In this document: piece after piece, positions 8,301-17,621 of the stretch | How positions within the stretch are numbered: position 1 is the stretch's first letter | Layout: each line of letters begins with the position of its first letter | DNA from: Actinoallomurus liliacearum | GTDB lineage: Bacteria; Actinomycetota; Actinomycetes; Streptosporangiales; Streptosporangiaceae | NCBI RefSeq assembly: GCF_039542035.1 | Contig: NZ_BAABHJ010000008.1 | Span: 744,001-808,000, forward strand | Direction of reading: 5' to 3' | Length of the DNA: 64,000 bases | Notes under the pieces: model-generated | Database searches by the model: none | Told to the model about the DNA's origin: nothing | Seen by the model: the letters and a program-made list of their open reading frames with translations, nothing else | Made by a program: the position numbers and the translations under genes

Positions 8301-9550
8301 TCGCCACGGTGCGGGGGTTCGTGGCTCTGGGCCGTCCCGCCAAGATCCTGCTGGTCAACGAGATCGGGGAGATGGCCGGGCTCCTCATGATCGCGCCGTA
8401 CCTCGCCGACCACCTCACGCACCACATCGGGCTGGCGGTCTGGCTCGTCGGCCTCGTCCTCGGGCTCCGCCACTTCAGTGAGGGCCTGTTCGCCATGACC
8501 GGGACCCTGGCCGACCGCATCGGCTACAAGCCGGTCCTGGTGGTCGGATGCGGGCTGGAGGCGATCGCCTGCGCGCTGTTCGGCCTGTCCGCGGCGGTGC
8601 CGTGGCTGATCGGGGCGTCGATCTTCAGCGGGCTCGCCCGCGCGCTGTTCGTCCCCTCCCGGCGCGCCTACCTCGCCCAGGTCGAAAGCGAGCGGAAGGC
8701 CGAGGCGTTCGCCCTGGCGGGCGTCTGCCGCCGGATCGGCGTGCTGGTCGGCCCGATCGCCGGCATCCCGATGATGCACGCGGGGTTCGAGGCGATGTGC
8801 CTCACGTCCGCGGCGATCTTCGCCGTCCTCACGCTGGTGCAGTGGCGGCTGCTGCCGTCCTGCCCCGGCACCCACCAGGGCTCGGATCGCCCATTCTGGT
8901 CCGAGTGGAAGGACGCTCTCAGCGACCGCGTCTTCGTCGCCTTCGCCCTCACGATGTTCGCGTCGTACTCGCTCGTCCACCAGCTCACGTTCGGGCTCCC
9001 GATCGAGGTACGCCACGTGTCCGGTGGGCGGGCCGGCATCACCGCGCTGTTCGTCGTGTCGGCGATCCTCGGCCTCGCCGGGCAGGTCCGGCTCACGCTG
9101 TGGTGCGAGCGGCGCTGGACGCCCGGTCAGGCCATGGTGCGCGGCCTCGTCATCATGGGCGTCGCGTTCGTCCCGCTGATGCTGCCGCCCGCGCACGGCG
9201 GGACGCTCGTCCGGCTGTTCCCGATCATGCTGTGCGCGGCGATCCTGACCATCGGCACGATGATGGTCTTCCCGTTCGAGATGTCCACCATCGCCGACCT
9301 CGCCGGTGACCGCGGCGTCGGGACGTACTACAGCGTCAACAACCTGCTGTCCGGGGTCGGCTCCGTCTTCGGCAACCTGCTCAGCGCCGCCGCGATCGGT
9401 CTGTCCCACACCCTCGACATGGCGGGCCTGCCGTGGCTCGTGCTGTTGCTGCTCGCGCTGGCGTCCGCCACCGCGCTGACCTTCGTGAACAGGGGAGACC
9501 GGCTCTCCGCCGGCCGCCTGGCCGGCGCCGAGGTCGGCGCGACCCCCTGA
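8297..9550 (+). CDS. MFS transporter (drug-efflux type)
   Basis: A 417-residue major facilitator protein. The start is GTG 8297, preceded by AAAGGA at 8285-8290; sequence upstream in the same frame looks non-coding. Twelve hydrophobic segments are visible, with the motif-A-like loop GTLADRIGYKP after TM2 and ARALFVPSRRAYLAQV in TM4-5 of the type seen in MdtH/LmrP-like multidrug transporters. Divergent MarR and ABC genes upstream hint at a local export/resistance cluster. Substrate unknown. Its possible leader is described separately. Confidence 0.8.
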   Translation: MIATVRGFVALGRPAKILLVNEIGEMAGLLMIAPYLADHLTHHIGLAVWLVGLVLGLRHFSEGLFAMTGTLADRIGYKPVLVVGCGLEAIACALFGLSAAVPWLIGASIFSGLARALFVPSRRAYLAQVESERKAEAFALAGVCRRIGVLVGPIAGIPMMHAGFEAMCLTSAAIFAVLTLVQWRLLPSCPGTHQGSDRPFWSEWKDALSDRVFVAFALTMFASYSLVHQLTFGLPIEVRHVSGGRAGITALFVVSAILGLAGQVRLTLWCERRWTPGQAMVRGLVIMGVAFVPLMLPPAHGGTLVRLFPIMLCAAILTIGTMMVFPFEMSTIADLAGDRGVGTYYSVNNLLSGVGSVFGNLLSAAAIGLSHTLDMAGLPWLVLLLLALASATALTFVNRGDRLSAGRLAGAEVGATP

Positions 9551-9615
9551 CGACAGGTCGATTCGATCCCGCGCTCGGGACCATCAGGTCGTCATCCGCG
9601 AATACCGTTGTGGTC

Positions 9616-11952
9616 GTGAGCACGGACACCTACGCCGACTGGCTCAGGGCGCGCGACGACGAGGATCTGCGCGCCCTGTTCGCGGCCCGTCCCGAGCTGA
9701 TCACGCCCGTGCCCGCGGACATGGGAGCGCTGGCGGCCCGGGCCTCCGCGGCATCCGCCGTGTCGCGGGCGCTCGACCGCCTGGACCGGCTCGCCCTCGA
9801 CCTCTTCGAGGCGTTCCTGGTCCTGCCCTCGCCCGTCGCGTACGGCGACCTCCTGGCCGCCGTCTCCGCCGGGCCGTCCGACGCCGCCCGGGTCCGGGAG
9901 ACCGTCGATCGGCTGCGCGTCCTCGCCCTGGTGTGGGGCGAGGACGACGCGCTGCGGGTGGTGCCCGGTGGGCGGCAGGTCATCCCGCACCCGGCCGGTC
10001 TGGGGCCGCCGCTCCGGGAGGCCTTCGCGGCCTACCCGTCCGACCGGCTGGCCGAGCTGCTCGGCGACCTCGGCCTGGAGTCGGTGGACGAGCTCCCCGG
10101 CCGGGTCGGCGCGCTGATCGAGGACGCCGGCCCGGAGGCCGGGGCCGCCCTCGACCGGCTCACGTGGGGACCGCCGGTCGGCCGGGTCGAGGGCGCCCGC
10201 CGGCCCGTCACCCTCGCCACGGCCGCCTCCCCCATCGAACGCCTCCTCGCGCGCGGCCTGCTCGCCGCGACCGACGACCGCACGGTGACACTGCCCCGCG
10301 AGGTCGGCCTGCACCTGCGGAGCGGCCGCGTGTTCACCGAGCTGCGGACGGCGCCGCCGCGGCTCGGCGGCACCGCGCGCGCCGCCCGGCTGGTCGACCG
10401 GACCGCCGGCGGCCAGGCGTTCACCTTCGTGCGCACCGTCGAGGAGCTGCTCGAACGCTGGGGCGTCGACCCGCCCGGCGTGCTGCGCGGCGGCGGTCTC
10501 GGCATCCGCGACCTGCGCGCGACGGCCACCGGGCTGGACGTGCCCGAGTGGACGGCCGCGCTGCTGATCGAGGTCGCGTACGCCGCCGGGCTGCTCGGCC
10601 GCGACGGCGACCACGACGGGCCCGCGGGCGCGTGGTGGCTGCCGACCCAGGCGTACGACCTGTGGCGGCTGCGCGACGTCGAACGCCGGTGGAGCGACCT
10701 GGCCGCCGCCTGGCTGCTGACCGACCGCGCGCCCGGCCTCGCGGGCGAGCGCGACGACCGCGACCGGCTGATCAACGCGCTGTCCGACGAGGCCGTACGG
10801 GTGAGCGCGCCCCAGGTGCGCCGGTCGGTGCTGGGCGCCCTGTCCGATGCCGAGCCGGGCACGGCGCCGAACGCCGGGGAGGTCTTCGCCTACCTCACCT
10901 GGCAGCAGCCCCGGCGCGGCGGAACGCTGCGCGAGCGCCTCGTCGGCTGGACGCTGCGCGAGGCGGAGACGCTCGGCGTCACCGGGCTCGGCGCGCTGTC
11001 CGGCCACGCCCGTGCCCTCCTGGCGGGCGCCGACGCGGGCAAGGTGCTGGCCAAGGTGCTGCCCGAGCCGGTCGACCACGTGCTGATCCAGGCCGACCTG
11101 ACGGCGGTCGCCCCCGGCCCGCTCGTCAGCGACCTGGCCCGCGAGCTGGCGCTGGCCGCCGACGTCGAGTCGACCGGCGGCGCCACCGTCTACCGCTTCA
11201 CGCCCACGTCCGTACGCCGGTCCCTCGACGCGGGCCGTGGCGCGGCGGAGCTGATCGACCTGCTGAAACGGCATTCGGCGACCGACGTGCCGCAGCCGCT
11301 GACGTACCTCATCGAGGACGTCGCCCGGCGGCACGGCCGGCTGCGGGTCGGCGTCGCCTCGGCGTACGTCCGCTGCGACGACCCGGCCGTGCTCGACGAG
11401 ATCCTCGCGGACCGGCGGTCGGAACAGCTCCGGCTGCACCGCCTCGCGCCGACCGTCCTGGCCTCGCGCGCCTCCCGGGGCGAGCTGCTGGAGTCGCTGC
11501 GCACGCTGGGGTACGCGCCGGTGGCCGAGTCGCCGGAGGGCTCGGTCGTGATCACTCGTCTCGACGCGCGGCGCGCCGAGACGACCCACGGCACGTACGA
11601 GCCGGCGCACCACTCCCAGATCAGCGTCGCGGGCCCGGACCAGTCGGTCGTGACGGCCGCCGTACGCGCGCTCCAGGCGGGCGAGCGCGCCTCCCGGACC
11701 ACCGCCCCGGCCGGCGCGCCGCCGCGCTCCCCCGCCATGGCGATGGTCAAGCAGCTACGGCAGGCCGCGGACCGGGGCGCACGCGTGTGGATCGGCTACC
11801 TCGACCAGCAGGGCCAGGCATCCAGCCGCATCATCGAGCCGGCCCGGGTGGAGGGCGGGTTCCTCACCGCGTACGACGCGACACGGGCCGCCGTCCAGCG
11901 GTTCGCGCTACACCGCATCACCGGCGTCGCGGAGGTCGACGGGTCGTCCTGA
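9616..11952 (+). CDS. Helicase-associated (Helicase_C_3) protein with WYL-like C-terminus
   Basis: A 778-residue protein without Walker motifs, of the actinobacterial 'helicase-associated / helicase C-terminal domain-containing' family that usually lies near bacterial XPB; here XPB begins 3.2 kb downstream. The N-terminal third is made of short winged-helix-like repeats (LDRLALDLFEAFLVL; VRETVDRLRVLALVWGEDDALRV). The middle has the conserved DHVLIQADLTAVAPGPL stretch, and the last 75 residues (ARVWIGYLDQQGQASSRIIEPARV) resemble a WYL ligand-binding domain. GTG 9616 is preferred; the frame upstream overlaps the MFS gene. Role inferred: partner of XPB in DNA repair or transcription-coupled processes. 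Confidence 0.8.
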   Translation: MSTDTYADWLRARDDEDLRALFAARPELITPVPADMGALAARASAASAVSRALDRLDRLALDLFEAFLVLPSPVAYGDLLAAVSAGPSDAARVRETVDRLRVLALVWGEDDALRVVPGGRQVIPHPAGLGPPLREAFAAYPSDRLAELLGDLGLESVDELPGRVGALIEDAGPEAGAALDRLTWGPPVGRVEGARRPVTLATAASPIERLLARGLLAATDDRTVTLPREVGLHLRSGRVFTELRTAPPRLGGTARAARLVDRTAGGQAFTFVRTVEELLERWGVDPPGVLRGGGLGIRDLRATATGLDVPEWTAALLIEVAYAAGLLGRDGDHDGPAGAWWLPTQAYDLWRLRDVERRWSDLAAAWLLTDRAPGLAGERDDRDRLINALSDEAVRVSAPQVRRSVLGALSDAEPGTAPNAGEVFAYLTWQQPRRGGTLRERLVGWTLREAETLGVTGLGALSGHARALLAGADAGKVLAKVLPEPVDHVLIQADLTAVAPGPLVSDLARELALAADVESTGGATVYRFTPTSVRRSLDAGRGAAELIDLLKRHSATDVPQPLTYLIEDVARRHGRLRVGVASAYVRCDDPAVLDEILADRRSEQLRLHRLAPTVLASRASRGELLESLRTLGYAPVAESPEGSVVITRLDARRAETTHGTYEPAHHSQISVAGPDQSVVTAAVRALQAGERASRTTAPAGAPPRSPAMAMVKQLRQAADRGARVWIGYLDQQGQASSRIIEPARVEGGFLTAYDATRAAVQRFALHRITGVAEVDGSS

Positions 11953-11974
11953 GCGGGTCGGTCACCCGGGTCGG

Positions 11975-12412
11975 TCACTCCGAGCGTTTGCCGAAGTCGG
12001 CGCTGCACCAGTGTTCCGGGCGGACCCGGAAGAGCGCGAGACCCTCGTCGCTGGTGCTCCGCAGGTAGCGGTCGCCGAGCTCCTGTCCCAGGTAACGGTG
12101 GGCCAGTTCGGCGCGCTCGGTCTCGCCGGCCGGCTCGTCGACGGCCGTGACCGGTCCCTCGACGGTGACGTACCGGTAGGGCGGGTCGTCGTTGTGCACG
12201 CAGAGCGAGACCCGGCCGGCCTCCCGGATCGACTCGGCCTTGCGGCTGTGCGCGCCGGTGATGAAGTACAGCTCGCCGCCGGGCCGGTAGGTGTACCACA
12301 GGGGCATCGTGACCGGCCCGCGGTCGCCGCCGTCGTCGGCGACGCTCAGCACGCCGATCCGCACGCCCGCCAGGAACGCCTCGCGCTCCTCGACGCTCAT
12401 CACCTGGCTCAC
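11975..12412 (-). CDS. PPOX-family FMN/F420-binding protein
   Basis: A 145-residue split-barrel protein of the pyridoxamine 5'-phosphate oxidase superfamily. Recognisable elements are RIGVLSVADDGGDRGPVTMPLWYTY (strands 1-2) and ITGAHSRKAESIREAGRVSLCVHND (cofactor phosphate-binding Arg/Lys region). Actinobacterial members of this size use FMN or F420; the cofactor cannot be decided by eye. It is convergent with the helicase-associated gene, 22 bp apart. A second start further upstream exists, but MSQVMSVEE is the natural beginning. Confidence 0.8.
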   Translation of the reverse strand: MSQVMSVEEREAFLAGVRIGVLSVADDGGDRGPVTMPLWYTYRPGGELYFITGAHSRKAESIREAGRVSLCVHNDDPPYRYVTVEGPVTAVDEPAGETERAELAHRYLGQELGDRYLRSTSDEGLALFRVRPEHWCSADFGKRSE

Positions 12413-12518
12413 GCGGGGATCCTTGCCGCGCCGCGCCCATCGCCAACGCCCGCGGCGGCAAAGATTCGGCGCGGGTTCCCGGGCGTGTCCGGTGGGTCTT
12501 CGTCCGCCGCCCGGCCTC

Positions 12519-13259
12519 CTAGCCGCCCGCGTACCGGCCCGGGGTGACGCCGAAGGCGTGCCGGAACACCTCGATGAACGCGCTGGGGCTGCGGAAGCCG
12601 CTGGCGGTGGCGACCTCGGTGACCGAGGCGCCGGTGGCCAGCAGGGTGAGGGAGTGGTGCAGCCGTAGCTGGGCGCGCCACTGCGGGAAGGTCATCCCGG
12701 TCTGTTCCCGGAAGAGGCGGCTGAGCGTGCGTTCGGACGCCCCGACGGCCCGGCCCAGCTCCGCCAGCGTGCGCCGGTCCGCGGGGTCGTCGGTGAGGAT
12801 GCCGGTGAGGTCGCGCAGCCGCGGATCGGCCGGGGAGGGCAGGCGCAGGGCGAGCGACTCGACCCGGCAGAGCTGGTCCAGGGCGACCGCCTGGAGGTTG
12901 CGCCGCTGCGGGTCGGTCAGTCCGGCGTCGTCGGTCAGCGCGACGATCACCTCGCGCATCAGCGGGGTGACGGCCAGGACCGTGGGCTCGTCGAGCCGGA
13001 GCGGATTGACCTCGGGCTCGAACAGCAGGGTGCGCATCTCGGTGGGGCCGTGCGCGCGGTGGGAGTGCGCCACCGTGGCGGGGATCCACACGGCGCGGTG
13101 CGGCGGGACGACCCAGGTGCCCGCGCCGGTCGAGACCTCCAGCACCCCCCGGCTGGGATAGATCAACTGGTGCCGCGAGTGGTCGTGCCAGTCGATCCGG
13201 GAGCTGTGCGGCAGAGACTTCCGGGTCGAGCCCTCGAGCTCGAGGCGGGAAACCGACAT
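12519..13259 (-). CDS. AraC-family regulator with cupin sensor
   Basis: A 246-residue regulator. Residues 20-100 form a cupin sensor domain (HDHSRHQLIYPSRGVLEVST, PPHRAVWIPATVAHSHRA); the last 100 residues hold two helix-turn-helices (TLAELGRAVGASERTLSRLFREQTG and SVTEVATASGFRSPSAFIEVFRHAFG). ATG 13259 is taken as the start; an ATG at 13322 would add 21 weak residues. It is divergent from the Fsr-like MFS gene, whose start is 77 bp away, a classical regulator-target pair; the MFS gene is the likely target. Confidence 0.85.
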   Translation of the reverse strand: MSVSRLELEGSTRKSLPHSSRIDWHDHSRHQLIYPSRGVLEVSTGAGTWVVPPHRAVWIPATVAHSHRAHGPTEMRTLLFEPEVNPLRLDEPTVLAVTPLMREVIVALTDDAGLTDPQRRNLQAVALDQLCRVESLALRLPSPADPRLRDLTGILTDDPADRRTLAELGRAVGASERTLSRLFREQTGMTFPQWRAQLRLHHSLTLLATGASVTEVATASGFRSPSAFIEVFRHAFGVTPGRYAGG

Positions 13260-13336
13260 CGATCGGCAGAATAGCGGAAGCCCGCCGAGGCCACCGCTCG
13301 GGATCCTGTGGTCATGTCTCACTCAGGACCTCGATC

Positions 13337-14581
13337 ATGACCGCCGACGAGCACGACTCCGGCGCGGAAACCCTCGAGCGGCCGCCCGGCGACCCGCCCT
13401 CGCGCCCCTCGCCGTGGCGCCGCATGTGGCTGTGGGGGGTCGCGCACGCGGTCGACGATCTCTACCAGGGGCTGGTCCCCGCGAGCGTGCCGTACTTCGT
13501 GCTGGACCGGCACTACGGGTACGTCGCGGCGTCCGGGCTCACCATGGCCGCGACCCTGGGCAGCGCGGTGCCCCAGCCGTTCATCGGCCTGGCGGTCGAC
13601 CGGATGCGGCTCGGCTGGCTGGCCGCCGCGGGCGTCGCGATCGCGGGGACGGGGCTCGGGCTCGCGGGCCTCGCCGGTTCGTACTGGCTCGTCTGGACGC
13701 TGATCCTGGTCTCGGGGCTGGGCGTGTCGATGTTCCATCCGGCGGCCGGCAAGGGGGCCCGCGAGACGGCCGGCGACAGCGCCGCCGCGATGAGCGTGTT
13801 CGCGGCGGGCGGCAGCGTCGGCTTCTTCATGGCGCCGGTGCTGGCCACCCCCGCGCTCGTGTCGATGGGCGTCGGCGCCCTCGCGCTGTTCATCCCGCCC
13901 GCCCTGCTGGTCGGCTTCGTCCTGTTCCGGCGGCGGCACCGGCAGGGGGCCGACGCCGCCGCGGCGGCCGCCCGCACGGGCACCGACCGCTGGCCGCCGT
14001 TCCTCGTGCTGACCGGCATCGAGGTCGTGCGCTCGGTGGCGTTCTTCGGCGTGAACACGTTCATCGAGCTGTACTGGATCCGGCACCTGCACGCGTCGCG
14101 GGAGGTCGCCGGCGCGGCGCTGGCGTGCTTCCTCGTCGGCGGCGTCGGCGGGACGCTCCTCGGGGGCCGCATCGCCGACCGGATCGGCCTGGTCCGCACG
14201 GTCCAGCTCGGCGGGGTCGTGGCCCTTCCCGCGCTGGTGGGTCTCCGCCTGGTCCCCGGGGCCGCCTTCCCGCTGCTGTTCGCCGTGCTGAGCGGCGTCG
14301 CGCTGAACATCCCGTTCGCGGTGCTCGTCAAGCTCGGCCAGGACTACCTGCCGACGCGGCCCGGCACGGCCGCCGGGGTCACCCTCGGCCTGGGGGTCAG
14401 TGTCGGCGGTCTGATCTCACCGGTGTTCGGCCTGGTCGCCCGGGCGTACGGCCCGCAGGGCGTCTTCGTGGCCCTGTGCGGGGTCCCGGTCGCCGCCCTG
14501 GTGCTGGGCCGGTTCCTGGTCGAACCGGGCGGGGCCAACGGCAATTCACCTTCAACACGGCAAGATGGAACCAAACGGTGA
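13337..14581 (+). CDS. MFS transporter, fosmidomycin-resistance (Fsr) type
   Basis: A 414-residue, 12-TM exporter. The sequence GVSMFHPAAGKGARE in TM4-5 and the loop AVDRMRLGWL are hallmarks of the Fsr group of MFS efflux pumps. The N-terminal 30 residues are polar and Pro-rich. The AraC gene lies divergently upstream and probably controls it. Known Fsr proteins export fosmidomycin and similar small molecules; here the substrate is only inferred by family. The gene ends in a short hydrophilic tail. Confidence 0.85.
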   Translation: MTADEHDSGAETLERPPGDPPSRPSPWRRMWLWGVAHAVDDLYQGLVPASVPYFVLDRHYGYVAASGLTMAATLGSAVPQPFIGLAVDRMRLGWLAAAGVAIAGTGLGLAGLAGSYWLVWTLILVSGLGVSMFHPAAGKGARETAGDSAAAMSVFAAGGSVGFFMAPVLATPALVSMGVGALALFIPPALLVGFVLFRRRHRQGADAAAAAARTGTDRWPPFLVLTGIEVVRSVAFFGVNTFIELYWIRHLHASREVAGAALACFLVGGVGGTLLGGRIADRIGLVRTVQLGGVVALPALVGLRLVPGAAFPLLFAVLSGVALNIPFAVLVKLGQDYLPTRPGTAAGVTLGLGVSVGGLISPVFGLVARAYGPQGVFVALCGVPVAALVLGRFLVEPGGANGNSPSTRQDGTKR

Positions 14582-14655
14582 TCGGATGAGTCGGATTTAT
14601 CCGCCATGCTTGGCGTGTCGATTACATCCCTCGACCTACGAGCTGGGGGGCTCCC

Positions 14656-15120
14656 GTGACATGGCAGGACCCGTACGGGCAGTACGGCCAGAGCGGCCAG
14701 AACCCCTACGGCCAGGACCCTTACGGTCAGCAGGGCCAACAGGGGTGGCAGAACACCCAGCCCGGCTGGCAGGACCCGTACGCCCAGCAGCAGAACACGT
14801 ACGGGCAGCAGCAGGGGTACGGCTACTACGGGCCGCCCGGAGCGCCACCCGCCGGCTCGAACGGGAGCGCGGTCGGGGCGCTGGTCGCCAACATCGTCTC
14901 CGCCCTGCTGTGCTGCGGCGGCATCGCCTGGCTGCCCGGGATCATCCTCGCCGCCATGTCGATGAACCGGAACAACACCGACCCGCAGTCCGCCAGGCAG
15001 CTCAGCATGTGGTCGTGGATCTGCTTCGGGATCAACATCGTCCTGGCGATCATCCTGATCGTGGTGCTGTTCGCCATCGGCACGTTCAGCAACACGGGCG
15101 GTAGCACGCCCACATACTGA
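14656..15120 (+). CDS. DUF4190 membrane protein with Gln/Tyr/Gly-rich N-terminus
   Basis: A 154-residue protein starting at GTG 14656. Residues 1-70 are a low-complexity region of repeated DPYGQ, QQG and GYYG words, rich in Gln, Tyr and Gly. Two membrane helices follow at about 77-103 (with a Cys-Cys pair) and 117-140, separated by SMNRNNTDPQSARQLS, the DUF4190 signature. The function is unknown; this class is widespread in actinobacterial membranes. The 74-bp upstream gap holds a GGGGGG stretch as the likely ribosome-binding site. Confidence 0.8.
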   Translation: MTWQDPYGQYGQSGQNPYGQDPYGQQGQQGWQNTQPGWQDPYAQQQNTYGQQQGYGYYGPPGAPPAGSNGSAVGALVANIVSALLCCGGIAWLPGIILAAMSMNRNNTDPQSARQLSMWSWICFGINIVLAIILIVVLFAIGTFSNTGGSTPTY

Positions 15121-15194
15121 CCGATCGGGCGTGGGAAGCCTCACGGGGTCTCCGGCTGTTGGACACTGAGACCCCACCGCCAGAAAGGCATCAC

Positions 15195-16847
15195 GTGACC
15201 GACGGCCCGCTGATCGTCCAGTCCGACAAGACCCTGCTGCTCGAGGTCGACCACGACGCGGCGAACGCCTGCCGGAAGGCGATCGCGCCGTTCGCCGAGC
15301 TGGAGCGCGCGCCCGAGCACGTCCACACCTACCGGATCACCCCGCTCGCGCTGTGGAACGCCCGCGCCGCGGGCCACGACGCCGAGCAGGTCATCGACGC
15401 GCTCATCACGTACGCGCGGTACCCGGTGCCGCACGCCCTGCTCGTCGACGTCGCCGACACGATGGGCCGGTACGGCCGGCTGCGGCTGGAGAAGCACCCG
15501 ACGCACGGCCTCATGCTCGTGTCGTCGGACCGTGCGGTGCTCGAAGAGGTGCTGCGGGCCAAGAAGCTCAAGTCGATGTTCGGCGAGCGCGTCGACGACG
15601 ACAGCGTGGCCGTGCACCCCAGCGAGCGCGGCGCGCTCAAGCAGGCGCTGCTCAAGCTCGGCTGGCCCGCCGAGGACCTCGCCGGGTACGTCGACGGCGA
15701 GGCACACGCGATCAGCCTGGAGGAGAACGGCTGGGAGCTGCGGACGTACCAGCGGGACGCCGCCGAGTCGTTCTGGCACGGCGGCTCGGGCGTCGTCGTG
15801 CTGCCCTGTGGCGCGGGCAAGACGATCGTCGGCGCCGCCGCGATGGCGCACGCCTCCGCGACCACGCTGATCCTCGTCACCAACACCGTCTCGGCCCACC
15901 AGTGGAAGCAGGAGCTGCTGCGCCGCACCTCGCTGACCGAGGACGAGATCGGTGAGTACACCGGTACCAAGAAGGAGATCCGGCCGGTCACCATCGCGAC
16001 GTACCAGGTCCTGACCACCCGCCGGAAGGGCGTCTACGCCCACCTGGAGCTGTTCGACGCCCGCGACTGGGGCCTGATCCTGTACGACGAGGTGCACCTG
16101 CTGCCCGCGCCGATCTTCCGGATGACCGCCGACCTGCAGACCCGCCGCCGCCTCGGGCTGACGGCGACGCTGGTGCGCGAGGACGGCCGGGAGGGCGACG
16201 TGTTCTCGCTCATCGGCCCGAAGCGGTACGACGCGCCGTGGAAGGAGATGGAGGCGCAGGGCTGGATCGCCCCCGCCGACTGCATCGAGGTCCGCGTCAC
16301 GCTCACCGACTCCGAGCGCCTCGCCTACGCCACCGCCGAGCAGGAGGAGCGCTATCGCTTCTGCGCGACCACCGCGACCAAGACGGAGGTCGTGGAGGCC
16401 CTCGTCGGCCGCCACCGGGGCGAGCAGCTCCTCGTCATCGGCCAGTACATCGACCAGCTCGACGAGCTCGGCGAGCGCCTCGACGCGCCGGTCATCAAGG
16501 GCGAGACCAAGATCAAGGAGCGGGAGCGGCTGTTCGACGCGTTCCGCAGCGGCGAGCTCCAGGTCCTGATCGTCTCCAAGGTCGCGAACTTCTCGATCGA
16601 CCTGCCCGAGGCCGCGGTCGCCATCCAGGTGTCGGGGACGTTCGGGTCGCGGCAGGAGGAGGCGCAGCGGCTCGGCCGCGTCCTGCGCCCGAAGGCGTCG
16701 GGCAAGGGCGCGCGGTTCTACTCCGTCGTCGCCCGCGACACGCTGGACCAGGACTACGCCGCCCATCGCCAGCGCTTCCTGGCCGAGCAGGGCTACGCCT
16801 ACCGCATCGTCGACGCCGACGCCGTCCACAGCGACGAGGACATCTGA
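15195..16847 (+). CDS. DNA repair helicase XPB
   Basis: A 550-residue superfamily-2 helicase, matching the length of mycobacterial XPB. It begins at GTG 15195 after AGAAAGG. The N-terminal 180 residues are the helicase_C_3-like accessory domain. Walker A is PCGAGKT near residue 207, motif II is DEVH near 297, motif III LTATLVREDG, and motif VI QRLGRVLRP near 492. An ATP-dependent 3'-5' DNA unwinding role in repair is established for the family. A strong hairpin terminator follows 5 bp after the stop. The associated protein at 9616 probably works with it. Confidence 0.93.
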   Translation: MTDGPLIVQSDKTLLLEVDHDAANACRKAIAPFAELERAPEHVHTYRITPLALWNARAAGHDAEQVIDALITYARYPVPHALLVDVADTMGRYGRLRLEKHPTHGLMLVSSDRAVLEEVLRAKKLKSMFGERVDDDSVAVHPSERGALKQALLKLGWPAEDLAGYVDGEAHAISLEENGWELRTYQRDAAESFWHGGSGVVVLPCGAGKTIVGAAAMAHASATTLILVTNTVSAHQWKQELLRRTSLTEDEIGEYTGTKKEIRPVTIATYQVLTTRRKGVYAHLELFDARDWGLILYDEVHLLPAPIFRMTADLQTRRRLGLTATLVREDGREGDVFSLIGPKRYDAPWKEMEAQGWIAPADCIEVRVTLTDSERLAYATAEQEERYRFCATTATKTEVVEALVGRHRGEQLLVIGQYIDQLDELGERLDAPVIKGETKIKERERLFDAFRSGELQVLIVSKVANFSIDLPEAAVAIQVSGTFGSRQEEAQRLGRVLRPKASGKGARFYSVVARDTLDQDYAAHRQRFLAEQGYAYRIVDADAVHSDEDI

Positions 16848-16852
16848 GCGGG

Positions 16853-16885
16853 GGCCGGCTCCGGGCCCAGGGCCCGGAGCCGGCC
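16853..16885. terminator. Strong hairpin terminator after XPB gene
   Basis: Sixteen perfectly paired bases (GGCCGGCTCCGGGCCC with its complement) around a single A, starting 5 bp after the XPB stop. Confidence 0.8.
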
Positions 16886-16893
16886 CGCCGTGG

Positions 16894-16998
16894 TCACAGC
16901 ACCGAGAAGGCGTACAGCTTGTCGTTGTGCGCGCAGTCGTAGGTGCCCGTCACAGAGGCCGAACCATTGACGTGCTCCCCAGTCTGAGACCCGAGGAT
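16894..16998 (-). pseudogene. C-terminal remnant of a small secreted protein
   Basis: A frame without start codon ends VTGTYDCAHNDKLYAFSVL and resembles the last strand repeats of small secreted actinobacterial proteins (a VxGTYxC pattern). A stop at 16999-17001 precedes it and no N-terminal part is found upstream. I read it as a relic; a chance frame is possible. Confidence 0.3.
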
Positions 16999-17036
16999 TC
17001 ACGAGGAGGAGCTTTCGGCGCATCTGATCACCTCTT

Positions 17037-17081
17037 CCAGAGGTTGAGATCCGCCTCTGGCGGAGTCGCGTACGCGACTCC
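17037..17081. terminator. Two adjacent palindromes downstream of Ddn-like gene
   Basis: CCAGAGG pairs with CCTCTGG at 17037-17060, and GGAGTCGCGT with ACGCGACTCC at 17062-17081 is a perfect 20-bp palindrome. They lie about 80 bp beyond the stop of the reductase gene and may end its transcript. The rest of 16848-17158 holds only the XPB terminator and the remnant. Confidence 0.4.
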
Positions 17082-17158
17082 AAGTCGGCCCGCCAGGCCC
17101 TGCATCGGCGATTTCACCGGCGTTGCCCGTGTCGCCGGTCTCGCCGGGCTCGCCGGGC

Positions 17159-17605
17159 TCAGTCGATGCGGAAGACCGGGACGGTGGCGGCGATGGCCTG
17201 GAGCCGCTCGCCGTCGGCCTTCTTGATGTCCTCCTCGAAGAACCGGGCGACCTCCCAGCCCCACCGCTTGAAGTACTGGCGCAGCAGCGCCGGCTTCTCC
17301 TCGTCCGGCACCTCGGTGACCGTGATCGCCTCGGTTCGCCGGCCGAGCCGCAGCTCGCCCCCGCCGGCGACGCGGATGTTGCGCACCCACTGGGTGTGAC
17401 CGCGCGGCGCGACCAGGTACCGCGTGCCGTCGTAGGTGAGCACGTTGACCGGGTTGGTGCGCCACTCGCCGCTGGCCCGCCCCCGTACGGCCAGGATGCG
17501 CGTGCCGAGAAGGCTGATCCCCTTACGGGTCAGGAAGTGCACGAACCTGTTGAAGTAGACCTCGAAACCGGCGGCCTGGACGTGACGCGGCTGAACGGCG
17601 GTCAT
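17159..17605 (-). CDS. F420-dependent (Ddn-like) nitroreductase family protein
   Basis: A 148-residue split-barrel protein of the deazaflavin-dependent nitroreductase family. Typical segments are NRFVHFLTRKGISLLGTRILAVRGRASGEWRTNPVNVL and YLVAPRGHTQWVRNIRVAGGGEL, the latter containing the F420 phosphate-binding Arg/Trp region. The start ATG 17605 has AAGGGAG upstream; the frame is open beyond it. F420H2-dependent reduction of quinones or nitro compounds is inferred from family knowledge. It is divergent from a TetR gene, with four operator-like repeats in between. Confidence 0.85.
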   Translation of the reverse strand: MTAVQPRHVQAAGFEVYFNRFVHFLTRKGISLLGTRILAVRGRASGEWRTNPVNVLTYDGTRYLVAPRGHTQWVRNIRVAGGGELRLGRRTEAITVTEVPDEEKPALLRQYFKRWGWEVARFFEEDIKKADGERLQAIAATVPVFRID

Positions 17606-17621
17606 CTCGACTCCCTTATGT

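Noticed and set aside
5861..9550. An antibiotic biosynthesis cluster around the exporters
   Set aside because: Exporters and regulators are present, but no biosynthetic enzymes are nearby.
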